DNA from: Cohnella sp. GbtcB17
GTDB lineage: Bacteria > Bacillota > Bacilli > Paenibacillales > Paenibacillaceae
Length of the DNA: 64,000 bases
Direction: 5' to 3'
Assembly: GCF_019091135.1 (NCBI RefSeq)
Contig: NZ_JAGXJW010000036.1
Coordinates: forward strand, 19,372 to 83,371
The stretch's first letter is position 1. Every line of letters begins with the position of its first letter. The notes beneath the pieces are model-generated. The model made no database searches. It saw only the letters and a program-made list of their open reading frames with translations, and was not told where the DNA came from. The translations under genes and the position numbers were made by a program. Positions 48,750-56,798 of this stretch are shown piece after piece.

Positions 48750-50760
48750 CGGATATGGCTCGATTCGCTGCCCCTCCAGATGTATTCGCAACGTACAACG
48801 TACCCGTGAAACTGGACTTGTCAGCTTTAGATGAAAAGCTTTGTCCGTTAATCATGACGTTGTTGCCTACAAGGTTCATATCCGCGTTGCTTGGACCGAT
48901 TCTCATAGGAATTCCGGTGGAATCCAACGTAAACAATGATGCGTTGCCGTAGATTGTTGCCCCAACACCGCCGAATGTAAAATCAAGGGCTGGAAATCCT
49001 CCACTCGCACTCGCAATAAATCTTGCGTAACTTGTAGCGCTTGAGTATACAACAAACGAATTTGCGGAATTGTTCATTTCCGCTCTCGGGTACGATCCGT
49101 TGCTCGTTGCGATATACGAACCGAAGATGTTAGTTCCGGTAATCGTTGTGCCATCGATCGTGCCGCCATGTATCGATGATGCGGATATATCGCCTTGTAT
49201 CTCAGCATTGAAAGCAAACAGATGTCCGGTCATATCCACGCTAAACGGTGCCGAATCGAAGCTGCTGTGTCCAGCCCAAATGCCCGAATCGCTCGCCTTA
49301 AAAACGTTGTTGCCGCTACCGATCACGATCTCGCCGCCCAGGAACCGGCCGCCTTGCACATCGCCCTCGAACGTTCCAGTCGCCGCCATGAGCGCTCCCG
49401 CAAAGGTTCCGGACGCCGCCTCCAGCGTGCCCGCGAATTTCAACGTGCCGGCGAGCGCGTCGAGGTATAGAAGCGAGTTCCCATTCACTCGCCAATCCCA
49501 AACATCGCTGTTTAGGGTTAGCTTTGTAAGATGATCATCGCGTTCGACAATAAAGCCATCCTCTTTCGTAATCGTCACGCCAAAGTAATTCCGGCCCTGC
49601 TTCACCGTGGACTGGCTCAGCTTGTTGACCTTGTCGGTCAGTGTCCCGACCGGCTTAAACTCGCTCTGCGGCGCGCTGTCGCTGCTTGCGCTAATCTGCC
49701 CCGTCACCCCACCGCGGTAAGTGATCGTGCTCACCAGGATTACCGAGTCGAACGTCACGATACCGTCCCATGGGATGTCCGTCTCATTCCACGCCGTTCC
49801 GGTATTCTCCCAAGTGTCGCCGATAAATTCCTGCATCGTTATAGGGTCGCCCACCTCGAGCCAAGGTAGGCAGATCCAGTCCATCGTGAACGGGTTATAC
49901 GTCGTGCCGCTGAGCTGCGCCAGCGCGCTATTCACGGCCGCCTGGTTCATGTATGGGTTCTCAATCGTCACCGTGTTGTCAGCGCCGCCTGTGCCCGCCT
50001 CCAGCGTTGAGCCTTCATCGTCGACAATGCAGACGAGCCGGGTAATCGTCTTGACCGGATTGGTATGCGTCAACTTGCGGTATTCGCTCGTCGTGATCGT
50101 CTCCGCCGGCGCGCCGCGCTTGAACGGCACGAACGACAAATATCCATCCTTGCCGATCCGCGCGCACGACGCAGCCGCTTGTGCGACCAGCCGGATGACA
50201 CCGCGGCAGCTGTAACCTGTCGGCGCGATCTGGAAGACGAGCGAGGAGCTGACCGACACTGCTGACGGGACGCCTGCCTGAGCGCATGCCTCGGCCAGCA
50301 CGGCAGACATGGTCGCCGGGTACGTCAGCGCCGACACGAAAGGCTGCTCCGCCTGCAGCAACGCGTCATAGCAAGTGAACCGCCAGTACCCGTTGACTTC
50401 CTTGCGGCTGTCTACGTAATAGACGCCATACGGGATGCTCTCCGTACTCGCATCTTCCCAAGGCACGTCCGCAGCGATCCAGGACATCGTCGCCATATCC
50501 CAGGTCAGATCAGCCGCTCGCAGGTACAGCCGCACCTCGGCATTGACCGGGATCTCGTCGGTTGTCCGCAGCGACAGACCCAGCTCTGAAGAAAACACCG
50601 TCCCGATGCCGAACGTCTCGCCGTCCTGGATGGAATCGCGAATGGTCAGGTCGACGATCTGCGAGGGACCGTATTCGACGCCAGCGATGACGGCCTTAAA
50701 TTCGACGTATCGGCGCGGATCCCGGAACGCGTCCTTGAATTGCTGCGATACGGACAGCAT
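48727..50760 (-). CDS. Phage baseplate/tail-spike protein (tail-associated lysin family-like)
   Basis: The N-terminal ~320 residues of this 677-residue protein resemble the baseplate hub fold of siphovirus Tal-type proteins: FKDAFRDPRRYVEFKAVI near 8-25, VRLYLRAAD, YPATMSAVLAEACAQAGVP and GVIRLVAQAAASCARIGKDGYLSFVPF. The C-terminal part is repeat-rich with Gly/Ser/Thr (GTLEAASGTFAGALMAATGT; GDISASSIHGGTIDGTTITG), like a triple-stranded beta-helix spike. It ends with a short VANTSGGAANRAISVVNGVIQ tail. It follows the distal tail gene by 4 bp. Confidence 0.8.
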   Translation of the reverse strand: MLSVSQQFKDAFRDPRRYVEFKAVIAGVEYGPSQIVDLTIRDSIQDGETFGIGTVFSSELGLSLRTTDEIPVNAEVRLYLRAADLTWDMATMSWIAADVPWEDASTESIPYGVYYVDSRKEVNGYWRFTCYDALLQAEQPFVSALTYPATMSAVLAEACAQAGVPSAVSVSSSLVFQIAPTGYSCRGVIRLVAQAAASCARIGKDGYLSFVPFKRGAPAETITTSEYRKLTHTNPVKTITRLVCIVDDEGSTLEAGTGGADNTVTIENPYMNQAAVNSALAQLSGTTYNPFTMDWICLPWLEVGDPITMQEFIGDTWENTGTAWNETDIPWDGIVTFDSVILVSTITYRGGVTGQISASSDSAPQSEFKPVGTLTDKVNKLSQSTVKQGRNYFGVTITKEDGFIVERDDHLTKLTLNSDVWDWRVNGNSLLYLDALAGTLKFAGTLEAASGTFAGALMAATGTFEGDVQGGRFLGGEIVIGSGNNVFKASDSGIWAGHSSFDSAPFSVDMTGHLFAFNAEIQGDISASSIHGGTIDGTTITGTNIFGSYIATSNGSYPRAEMNNSANSFVVYSSATSYARFIASASGGFPALDFTFGGVGATIYGNASLFTLDSTGIPMRIGPSNADMNLVGNNVMINGQSFSSKADKSSFTGTLYVANTSGGAANRAISVVNGVIQ

Positions 50761-50764
50761 CCAA

Positions 50765-51124
50765 TCACCTCTCTGTCAGCGTCATTTTCAGTTTTGACCA
50801 GTATACCGTGCCGCCTTTGCTCAGCGCCGCCGGCGTCGGTCGGTTGCCGGCGTAGAAGGTCCGCGTCATGTACTTGCCGTCCATCGGGTCCGGATACGTG
50901 AGCTCGAAAAAGGGACCTTCCATGGCTTGTAGGATACTAGCAGTATCCGCCCAGTTGAGAAGGCCCCAGCTCATGTCAATCTGCCGCTTAACCGCGATGC
51001 GGGCCCGGTGCAGCGTGCCGTCGGCCGTTCTTCCCGTGGCCTCACTATCGTCGATATCCAGCGGCGTGACAGTAAACTCCGTCGGCGCTTGCGCAAGCGA
51101 TGTTCCATTCACTTTGATGTCCAT
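50765..51124 (-). CDS. Phage tail protein, DUF6711-like (distal-tail position)
   Basis: This 119-residue protein has features of the DUF6711 family (DIKVNGTSLAQAPTEFTVTP; RTADGTLHRARIAVKRQIDM; LNWADTASILQAM; FFELTYPDPMDG; RTFYAGNRPTP). It lies between tape measure and baseplate genes, where the distal tail or a connector component is encoded. It abuts the tape measure gene by 2 bp. Confidence 0.75.
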   Translation of the reverse strand: MDIKVNGTSLAQAPTEFTVTPLDIDDSEATGRTADGTLHRARIAVKRQIDMSWGLLNWADTASILQAMEGPFFELTYPDPMDGKYMTRTFYAGNRPTPAALSKGGTVYWSKLKMTLTER

Positions 51125-51126
51125 GC

Positions 51127-53679
51127 TTACCCTCCAATCAGCGTCCGGCCTTCCTGGCGCTGCACTTTGTTGATCGCATTGATTGCTGCGCGCCCTAGCT
51201 CCGTCTCGCCGATCATCAGGATCATTTGCCGATCGAGCCGTCGGATCGCCTCCAGAATCGACTCGAGGACGATAAGCATTTCGGAGTTACCACCGCCCAT
51301 CAGCTCCTGCAGCTTGGACAATGGACTGATGACCTCGGGATCTGCTGCGGCGCCGCGGTTGTCGCCGACCATAGCGAGCGTCGGGCCGTAGGCTAGGCCA
51401 CCTTTGGCGAGCCTTGGGATGCGAGGAATGTGCACGCCGAAGTCGTCATAGCCAGACACCTTCTCGGCCCACTCTGGAATATCAATCTTGATCATGTTAA
51501 TTCCGTCGATCATTCCATTGATCAGGTCGATTACAATGTTAATTGCGCCCTTTACGGCACCGACGACTGCATCCCAAATGCCGATGGCAAACGTCTTGAT
51601 GCCTTCCCAAGCGCGCTTCCAGTCTCCCGTGAACACGCCTGCGATAAAATCGATCACGCCGCCAAGTGCCTTTATCAAGCCCTTCAGTACGTCTGCGATC
51701 AACGCCACAGCGGATGTAATTACATCACCGATCACCTTGAAAACGACTTTAAAAGTCGGGCCTAGTTTATCAACGAGCCAGCTTAACAGCGGTGCAATAA
51801 ATTTATTGTTAATATCTTGCGCTGCCGTAATCAGCTTGCCGATGAAAGTCCCGATTTCCTCTAGCAAACCCTTTAAATGCTTTTCCCATAACCACTTCGA
51901 ATTCTCCAGCATGTTGGAAAAAAAGGGCTGGAGGAACTTGTCCCAAAAACTGCGCCATAGCTCTTTCATGTTGTCCAGGCTCGTCTTGATATTGCTCGTG
52001 ATCTTCGAGCCCCACGTGTCCCACCAGTCAAACAGAACATCGAGGGTGCCGATGATAACGTCCGACAAGGCGGCCATAGCTGGCGCCGCAGCGCCTTCCC
52101 ATATGTCGTCAAAGATCATTTTGGCATTGTCGAACAACTGCGAGAAGATATCCACTGCCCCATCAAGAAACTCTGTGAGACGCGGCAAGCCCTCGCTGAC
52201 GAACAACGACAGGATCGGAAAGACAGCATCCCATATATCCTCGAATACGGTCGTGAATGAATCTAGCAGCCCCGCGAGCGTCTTTCCGGCGATCACAATG
52301 CCCTTTTGCCAGAAAGGGACGAGCTCGTCGATGAACCAGTTCTTAAGCGGCGCGCCCAGCTCTTTGATGTCGGAGAAGACTGACCCGAAGACGCCCTTGA
52401 GCCTTTCAAGCTGCGGCGCAATCAGCCCCCAGGCAGTCACCAGCGGCGGCCCGAACGCGTCAGCAAGTACGCGGCTAGCACTGCGGAACGTATCGCCGAT
52501 GCCAGACATGACGCCTTTGACGCGATTTGCGAAGCCCTGCACCTGCTCCGTCGCCACGGACGTGTCAACCTGCGGCGTAATCGCGCCCATATCGCCGAGG
52601 CCTGCCCCGAGACCAGACAAAGCCGCGCTGTCCGCAGCATCGTCGAGCGCCTTCGCTGTCGCTTGGCTCAGCGTGTTGAGCTGGTCGAAGCCGGCCAGGC
52701 TACCCTTGACGGACTTGCCTGCCTTCTTGACCGCTTTGCCTGTGTCCGTCGCTGCTGTGCCGACGTCACCGATCGAGTTGGCCGCGTTTGATGTCGACGC
52801 GGATGCTGCCGCCGCGGTCGAAGATATCGAGCTGGCATCGCCAAATAGTGCAGCCGTAAAGGCCTTGAAATACTGGGCCGCCACCTGCAGCTTCGAGATC
52901 AGCAGGTTAATCCCGCGGATAACCGGCGTCAGAATGTTGATAAAGCCCGCGCCCATCGTTCCCTGGAAGATCTTCCACTGCTCCGCCAGCACGCGCGTCT
53001 GGTTCGCCCAGCTTTGCGACGTCCGCGCGAAGTCGCCCTGTGCGTCCTTCGTGACCGACAATAAGTAGTTGTATCGCAGCAGCGTCTGGTTCGCCTGGCT
53101 CATGTTCTGGTACGACGTCTTGATTCCCTGGCTCAGCGCATAGGCTTCCAGGTTTGCGATGTTCATGTTGACGCCGAGCTGCTTTAGCGGCTCCGTCTCT
53201 CCAGTCAAACCGCTAAAAACCTTGTAAAACGCGTCGTCGTTAGAGAGATTATAAAAAGAGGACATGTCCGCAGCAAGTTCGGTCAGCTGCTTGGACATGT
53301 CCTTCATTTGTGCGCCAGTCAAACCGGACGATTTGAGCATGGCGCCCATCGTACTGCTATAACGCTTTGCCGACAGCTCGGATAAGCCAAAGTTGTCGAT
53401 CAAGTTTTTCGACCAGTTGTTCACCTCGGCCGCCATGCTGCCGAACGTCACGTCGACGACGTTCTGAACCTCCTGCAGATCCGACGCCAGCCCGATGGCC
53501 TCCTTGCCGAAGGCGACCAAACCGCCTACAGCAAAGGCCCCGGCGATGATCCCGCCGAGGCCTTTAAACGCACCGCCCACCAAATACGTCGCCTTATTGG
53601 CGATGCCGTCCAACTCTCGATTGAACGAGCCGTAATCCAGCCCGAGGTCGAGATCTATGCGACCGATGCTACCTGACAA
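51127..53679 (-). CDS. Phage tape measure protein
   Basis: This protein of about 850 residues sets tail length. The N-terminal region has TMP signatures (VVDVTFGSMAAEVNNWSKNL near 75-95; LSELSAKRYSSTMGAMLKSSGL; SMFYNLSNDDAFYKVFSGLTGE-type stretch near 140-165; LLRYNYLLSVTKDAQGDFARTS). Long helical and Trp-rich repeats and hydrophobic segments (VDFIAGVFTGDWKRAWEGIKTF region) follow. The frame is open from 53718, but a TTG at 53679 with GGAGGTGA 6 nt upstream starts MSGSIGRIDLDLGLDYGSF, a better N-terminus. It overlaps the chaperone frame by 11 bp. No peptidoglycan hydrolase domain seen. Confidence 0.88.
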   Translation of the reverse strand: MSGSIGRIDLDLGLDYGSFNRELDGIANKATYLVGGAFKGLGGIIAGAFAVGGLVAFGKEAIGLASDLQEVQNVVDVTFGSMAAEVNNWSKNLIDNFGLSELSAKRYSSTMGAMLKSSGLTGAQMKDMSKQLTELAADMSSFYNLSNDDAFYKVFSGLTGETEPLKQLGVNMNIANLEAYALSQGIKTSYQNMSQANQTLLRYNYLLSVTKDAQGDFARTSQSWANQTRVLAEQWKIFQGTMGAGFINILTPVIRGINLLISKLQVAAQYFKAFTAALFGDASSISSTAAAASASTSNAANSIGDVGTAATDTGKAVKKAGKSVKGSLAGFDQLNTLSQATAKALDDAADSAALSGLGAGLGDMGAITPQVDTSVATEQVQGFANRVKGVMSGIGDTFRSASRVLADAFGPPLVTAWGLIAPQLERLKGVFGSVFSDIKELGAPLKNWFIDELVPFWQKGIVIAGKTLAGLLDSFTTVFEDIWDAVFPILSLFVSEGLPRLTEFLDGAVDIFSQLFDNAKMIFDDIWEGAAAPAMAALSDVIIGTLDVLFDWWDTWGSKITSNIKTSLDNMKELWRSFWDKFLQPFFSNMLENSKWLWEKHLKGLLEEIGTFIGKLITAAQDINNKFIAPLLSWLVDKLGPTFKVVFKVIGDVITSAVALIADVLKGLIKALGGVIDFIAGVFTGDWKRAWEGIKTFAIGIWDAVVGAVKGAINIVIDLINGMIDGINMIKIDIPEWAEKVSGYDDFGVHIPRIPRLAKGGLAYGPTLAMVGDNRGAAADPEVISPLSKLQELMGGGNSEMLIVLESILEAIRRLDRQMILMIGETELGRAAINAINKVQRQEGRTLIGG

Positions 53680-53983
53680 CCTGATCACCTCCGAACATCC
53701 GAGCCAGCGCGGCTTCAAGACTGCGCATCTCTTGCTCCAACGCTGCCGGATTGCTCAGCTTGGCTTTGGCTCTACGATTCCGCCATTCGTTGTAGATTCG
53801 GCGCTGGTCCGTGTTGAACGCCTTGATTGCTTTCGGGTCCGTCTCCGATCGAATCGATACGACGCTGCCCAGTGGTGTGTCAGGCATGAGCCCGGCCACC
53901 AGCGTGCAAAATTCGGCCCAAGGCATGTCCGAATGCTGTCTGATCCGAATGCCATACTGCTTCGCCAGACTCGCCTCGATCAA
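53669..53983 (-). CDS. Tail assembly chaperone, second frame (gpGT-like), probable frameshift product
   Basis: The frame encodes IEASLAKQYGIRIRQHSDMP-WAEFCTLVAGLMPDTPLGSVVSIRSETDP and an EWRNRRAKAKL tail, 104 residues if begun at the TTG at 53983. That TTG has no ribosome binding site. The frame stays open upstream through QQPSNWYDLYEDW back to a stop near 54080, inside the 3' end of the first chaperone gene, and lies +1 (or -2) relative to it. As in most siphoviruses, it is probably made as a C-terminal extension of the upstream chaperone, binding the tape measure protein during assembly. Confidence 0.75.
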   Translation of the reverse strand: MIEASLAKQYGIRIRQHSDMPWAEFCTLVAGLMPDTPLGSVVSIRSETDPKAIKAFNTDQRRIYNEWRNRRAKAKLSNPAALEQEMRSLEAALARMFGGDQVVR

Positions 53984-54011
53984 CGGCCAGTCCTCATACA
54001 GGTCGTACCAG

Positions 54012-54329
54012 TTACTCGGCTGCTGCGCTTGCCCGGCGAAATCGGGCAGCGGCGTCCTCGTAGGAGATGTTGGTCAGCGCGGCCAGAATCCCCGTTGCGA
54101 GTACCTGAAGATTCCCGAAGCTGATCGAGGTAACGCCGATGTCCTCGCATGCCTCTTTGCCCAGCGCGGTTTCCAGTGCCGACAGAATCCCCTGCACGCC
54201 GGAGCCTGCCCTTTCTTGGAAAGCCATAACGGCATCGATTCCGTCATTGACCGGGTACAGCTTTTCGCCGATCTGAATGGCCGGCTTCTCATTGTTCAGT
54301 AGCGCCGACAAATTGATGATATTGCTCAT
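54012..54329 (-). CDS. Tail assembly chaperone, first frame (gpG-like)
   Basis: This 105-residue protein (SNIINLSALLNNEKPAIQIG, then KLYPVNDGIDAVMAFQERAG, ending RASAAAE) lies between tail tube and tape measure genes, the fixed position of tail assembly chaperones. The last ~20 codons overlap an open reading frame that continues into the second chaperone frame. It lies 3 bp after the tail tube gene. Confidence 0.8.
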   Translation of the reverse strand: MSNIINLSALLNNEKPAIQIGEKLYPVNDGIDAVMAFQERAGSGVQGILSALETALGKEACEDIGVTSISFGNLQVLATGILAALTNISYEDAAARFRRASAAAE

Positions 54330-54332
54330 GGA

Positions 54333-54818
54333 TTACGCTCCCCCGCCGCTCGGCGCGGCCGTGAATGTTGGCTTGCCATCGCTCAGCAGCTCGAATTCCA
54401 AGCCGTCGATGTTCGTGCTGTCACCGCCACCGGGCTGCGTCAGATTAATTACGCAGTCCATCGTCAGCTTGGCGCCGCTCGGCATCGTCCATTCGAACTT
54501 CGTCTCGACGTCTTGCCCGGTGCCAAGCAGAAGGCCCGCGATATAGTCGTTACCCGGGTCGCCATAGTGGCGCTTACCGCTGAACGAGAACGTCAGCCCC
54601 TTGCCGGTAACTGCCCGGCGCACCCAGCCCTCCTGGTCCATCGCGTACCATTCCTCGGTATTGCCGTCGATGGCCGGCGAGAAGTTTTCCAAGTCTTTGA
54701 CCGTGACCATGTCGGTCGCGGAAGAAGAACGCCCCGCGATGCCGATCTTGAACACGTTGTTGTGCACCGGGAAGACGCCGGTCGCCCCTGCGAATGTTTG
54801 CAGATCCATTTTCAACAA
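54333..54818 (-). CDS. Phage major tail tube protein
   Basis: This 161-residue beta-rich protein starts MLKMDLQTFAGATGVFPVHN and contains VKDLENFSPAIDGNTEEWYA near 40-59, RAVTGKGLTFSFSGKRHYGDPGN near 67-90, and FEWTMPSGAKLTMDCVINL near 108-126. These are typical of tail tube proteins next to Minor_capsid genes in Firmicutes siphoviruses. It polymerises into the tail tube around the tape measure protein. Confidence 0.85.
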   Translation of the reverse strand: MLKMDLQTFAGATGVFPVHNNVFKIGIAGRSSSATDMVTVKDLENFSPAIDGNTEEWYAMDQEGWVRRAVTGKGLTFSFSGKRHYGDPGNDYIAGLLLGTGQDVETKFEWTMPSGAKLTMDCVINLTQPGGGDSTNIDGLEFELLSDGKPTFTAAPSGGGA

Positions 54819-54827
54819 TGCTATCCC

Positions 54828-55217
54828 CTACCTTTCGTATTGAATCGTGACCTCGATCACGTATTCGTAAATTCCCTCGTCATCCGTGCCGACGCTGACC
54901 GGCTCCGGCGTGCGCATCGCAAAGTTGATCACGCGGCGGTCGCCGATCACCGCCGACTGGCCGAACAGGGCCGCATAGACCTCTTGGGCCTTCTGCTCGG
55001 CCGTGTCCGCATTCTTGCCCCAATGGACGAGGATCGACACCGTCTTCGCTGCATAGCTCGTGTTCTCCAGCCCGCCGACTGCTATTACTGGCAGCCCGCC
55101 GGTTACGTTATACAGCCCGATGCATTGGGCCTTCTTGCCGTCGATCTTACCGATGTACCATGCCGGGCAATCGATCTGCGTCTTCAACCAGTCGCGAACC
55201 TCCGAAAGCAGCATCAT
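54828..55217 (-). CDS. Phage minor capsid / tail terminator protein (Minor_capsid_3-like)
   Basis: This 129-residue protein begins LLSEVRDWLKTQIDCPAWYI. It has an alternating strand pattern (AKTVSILVHWGKNADTAEQKAQEVYAAL; RRVINFAMRTPEPVSVGTDD; YEYVIEVTIQYER) of the tail-terminator/Minor_capsid_3 family, which caps the tail at the head side. The start overlaps the upstream gene by 4 bp. Confidence 0.8.
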   Translation of the reverse strand: MMLLSEVRDWLKTQIDCPAWYIGKIDGKKAQCIGLYNVTGGLPVIAVGGLENTSYAAKTVSILVHWGKNADTAEQKAQEVYAALFGQSAVIGDRRVINFAMRTPEPVSVGTDDEGIYEYVIEVTIQYER

Positions 55218-55594
55218 TGGATCGTCCCCCGGTTCAGCTGACGATAGAGCGCGCGGAATGCCTTAGGCGCAAACTGCTGCTTGTCGCCCGAGATCCAAGC
55301 CTCCAGCCACTTACCGCTCGCGTTGGCGTTCTTGTCCTGCCGGAAGTCGTATTCCGGATGCCAGTAAAGCCGGCGTGCGTACGGCGTGTCATATACCAGC
55401 TTGGCGAGCCCTTCGCGGGCGCGGCTGCCGTCGACGTGGCCGCTCCGCTCAAGCTCTCCCGTCTGCTTGGGTACGACGGCGGCCGTCATGACTTCGGTCT
55501 TCACGGCTTCGGCCGTAAGCACCAACGCCTTGATCTGCGAGCCGGAGAGCTGTCGAATCGCTCGACGGTTCATCGTCGTTTTGACCTTGACCAT
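55214..55594 (-). CDS. Phage minor capsid protein (Minor_capsid_2-like)
   Basis: This basic 126-residue protein has VKVKTTMNRRAIRQLSGSQI at the N-terminus, AAVVPKQTGELERSGHVDGS near 39-58, and YDTPYARRLYWHPEYDFRQDKNANASGKWLEAWI near 68-101. The PYARRLYW-PEYDF block and closing AFRALYR are typical of Minor_capsid_2/HK97 gp10-like joining proteins. It is arranged with Minor_capsid_1- and _3-like genes. Confidence 0.82.
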   Translation of the reverse strand: MVKVKTTMNRRAIRQLSGSQIKALVLTAEAVKTEVMTAAVVPKQTGELERSGHVDGSRAREGLAKLVYDTPYARRLYWHPEYDFRQDKNANASGKWLEAWISGDKQQFAPKAFRALYRQLNRGTIQ

Positions 55595-55915
55595 CTAAAT
55601 CAGCTCCAACTCGGTCGAAAACACGCTGCCGTCTGGATTGCGCGGCCGCGCCGACCGGAATATCGTCCGTTGCTCCGCGCCTAATTTGACGTAACCCTCG
55701 ATCAGCTTGTCCGGCAGAATGTCACCCTGCACGATGACCTTGCCCGATAGGCGGACCAGGCGGCGCTCCGCGTCCAGCGTTTGCTTGGCCTTCTCGTCTA
55801 AGCAGCATAACCCGTCATAGATCAGCGTCTCAACAGGCTCACCGTCCTCGCTCAGCTCGACCTGGTAAACCTGCACTGGCGTCTTGAGGATCCACGTCGG
55901 AAAAGGGAGCTTCAT
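55595..55915 (-). CDS. Phage head-closure/minor capsid protein (Minor_capsid_1-like)
   Basis: This 106-residue beta-rich protein (LPFPTWILKTPVQVYQVELS; GLCCLDEKAKQTLDAERRLV; KVIVQGDILPDKLIEGYVKL) lies between the connector and Minor_capsid_2-like genes. The QGDILP motif is frequent in head-closure proteins of this group. The stop is directly followed by the next gene. Assignment relies mainly on order and length. Confidence 0.7.
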   Translation of the reverse strand: MKLPFPTWILKTPVQVYQVELSEDGEPVETLIYDGLCCLDEKAKQTLDAERRLVRLSGKVIVQGDILPDKLIEGYVKLGAEQRTIFRSARPRNPDGSVFSTELELI

Positions 55916-56280
55916 CAGATCAGCCCCCTGCCCGTGAGCCCGGTCGACAGCAGCAGGTTGGACACGGTGGGCAAAGATTTGATTCCGCCGGCGCCCTGCG
56001 TCGTGTTCAGCGTGACGGAGACGCTACCCGCGCTGTAGCTGGAGAGTGGCATGTCGAGGTAGTCGCCGTACTGAAAGACAAAGTCCGCCTGCTGGCAGAC
56101 CGCCTTTTTGATGGCGAGCTGCTGGAAGGCGGACAAATTCGTAAATCCCCGGGCTGTGATGCGGCTATAGGTCAGCGTGTCGACCTGATCGCTTGCGCGC
56201 TCGAGCGCCTTGTCTAGATCGGCAGGCGCGATCAAGCCGCTGCCGTACAGCTCATAGTCCGCTGCCGTTGCGTAGGCCAT
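55915..56280 (-). CDS. Phage head-tail connector protein
   Basis: This 121-residue protein begins AYATAADYELYGSGLIAPAD and has helices LDKALERASDQVDTLTYSRI near 22-41 and AFQQLAIKKAVCQQADFVFQYG near 51-72, the helical pattern of gp15/gp6-type adaptor proteins that sit under the portal. It lies directly after the capsid genes and shares one base with the next gene. Confidence 0.78.
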   Translation of the reverse strand: MAYATAADYELYGSGLIAPADLDKALERASDQVDTLTYSRITARGFTNLSAFQQLAIKKAVCQQADFVFQYGDYLDMPLSSYSAGSVSVTLNTTQGAGGIKSLPTVSNLLLSTGLTGRGLI

Positions 56281-56291
56281 GAGAGCACCGC

Positions 56292-56594
56292 CTATTCTAC
56301 GGACGGGTCAGGCTGCGCGTCCTTGATCTTTGCCAGAATATCTTCCTTTTTCGTCGCATCGCCGAGGTCGATCAGATGATCGGCTGCATGCTTTTTCAGT
56401 TGCGCCACGGTCATCTTGTCGATGTCCGTTTCTTCGACTTCCGGCTCCTTTTCCGTTCCGCCTTCGACCGTATAGCCATGATCCTCGAACCAGGCGATCA
56501 GGTTCGGATCATCCGTCTCCCCGACGCCGTTAACGAACGACACGGACGCAGATACACCGCTATACTGCTTGTTTGGTGCGTAGATCTTTGCCAT
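56292..56594 (-). CDS. Hypothetical phage protein with HeH/LEM-like C-terminus
   Basis: The N-terminal half of this 100-residue protein (YAPNKQYSGVSASVSFVNGVG; NLIAWFEDHGYTVEGG) resembles small proteins next to phage capsid genes. An acidic linker then leads to MTVAQLKKHAADHLIDLG-ATKKEDILAKI near 61-90, a helix-extended-helix (HeH/LEM/SAP-like) motif of a kind often found in phage head modules. A DNA-binding or capsid-accessory role is possible, unproven. Confidence 0.65.
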   Translation of the reverse strand: MAKIYAPNKQYSGVSASVSFVNGVGETDDPNLIAWFEDHGYTVEGGTEKEPEVEETDIDKMTVAQLKKHAADHLIDLGDATKKEDILAKIKDAQPDPSVE

Positions 56595-56597
56595 GGA

Positions 56598-56798
56598 TTA
56601 TTCCTCCTCTTCGTCAATCGGTACCGGGATGCCGGGCTCGGCGCCGTCCTGTAGAACCGTGCCGACGTGCTCAGTGGCCCGGAGGTGATCCAGGCCGTCG
56701 TTATCCGGGTCAGCACCGTCGGCAAGCCGTGTACCGACGCTAACGCCCGCGTACTGAGCATTCACCGTTTTGCGCGTATCGTCGTCTTCGTAGCGCAT
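56598..56798 (-). CDS. Small hypothetical phage protein
   Basis: This acidic 66-residue protein (MRYEDDDTRKTVNAQYAGVS at the N-terminus, ending VPIDEEEE) is encoded between the major capsid and HeH-like genes, sharing one base with the capsid gene. Its AQYAGVSVGT opening parallels the KQYSGVSASVSF of the next protein, which suggests the two derive from a common short module. No function can be assigned. Confidence 0.6.
   Translation of the reverse strand: MRYEDDDTRKTVNAQYAGVSVGTRLADGADPDNDGLDHLRATEHVGTVLQDGAEPGIPVPIDEEEE

Noticed and set aside
51488..53068. 526-codon open frame on the plus strand
   Set aside because: It is antisense to the tape measure gene, with no recognisable domain and no start signal.
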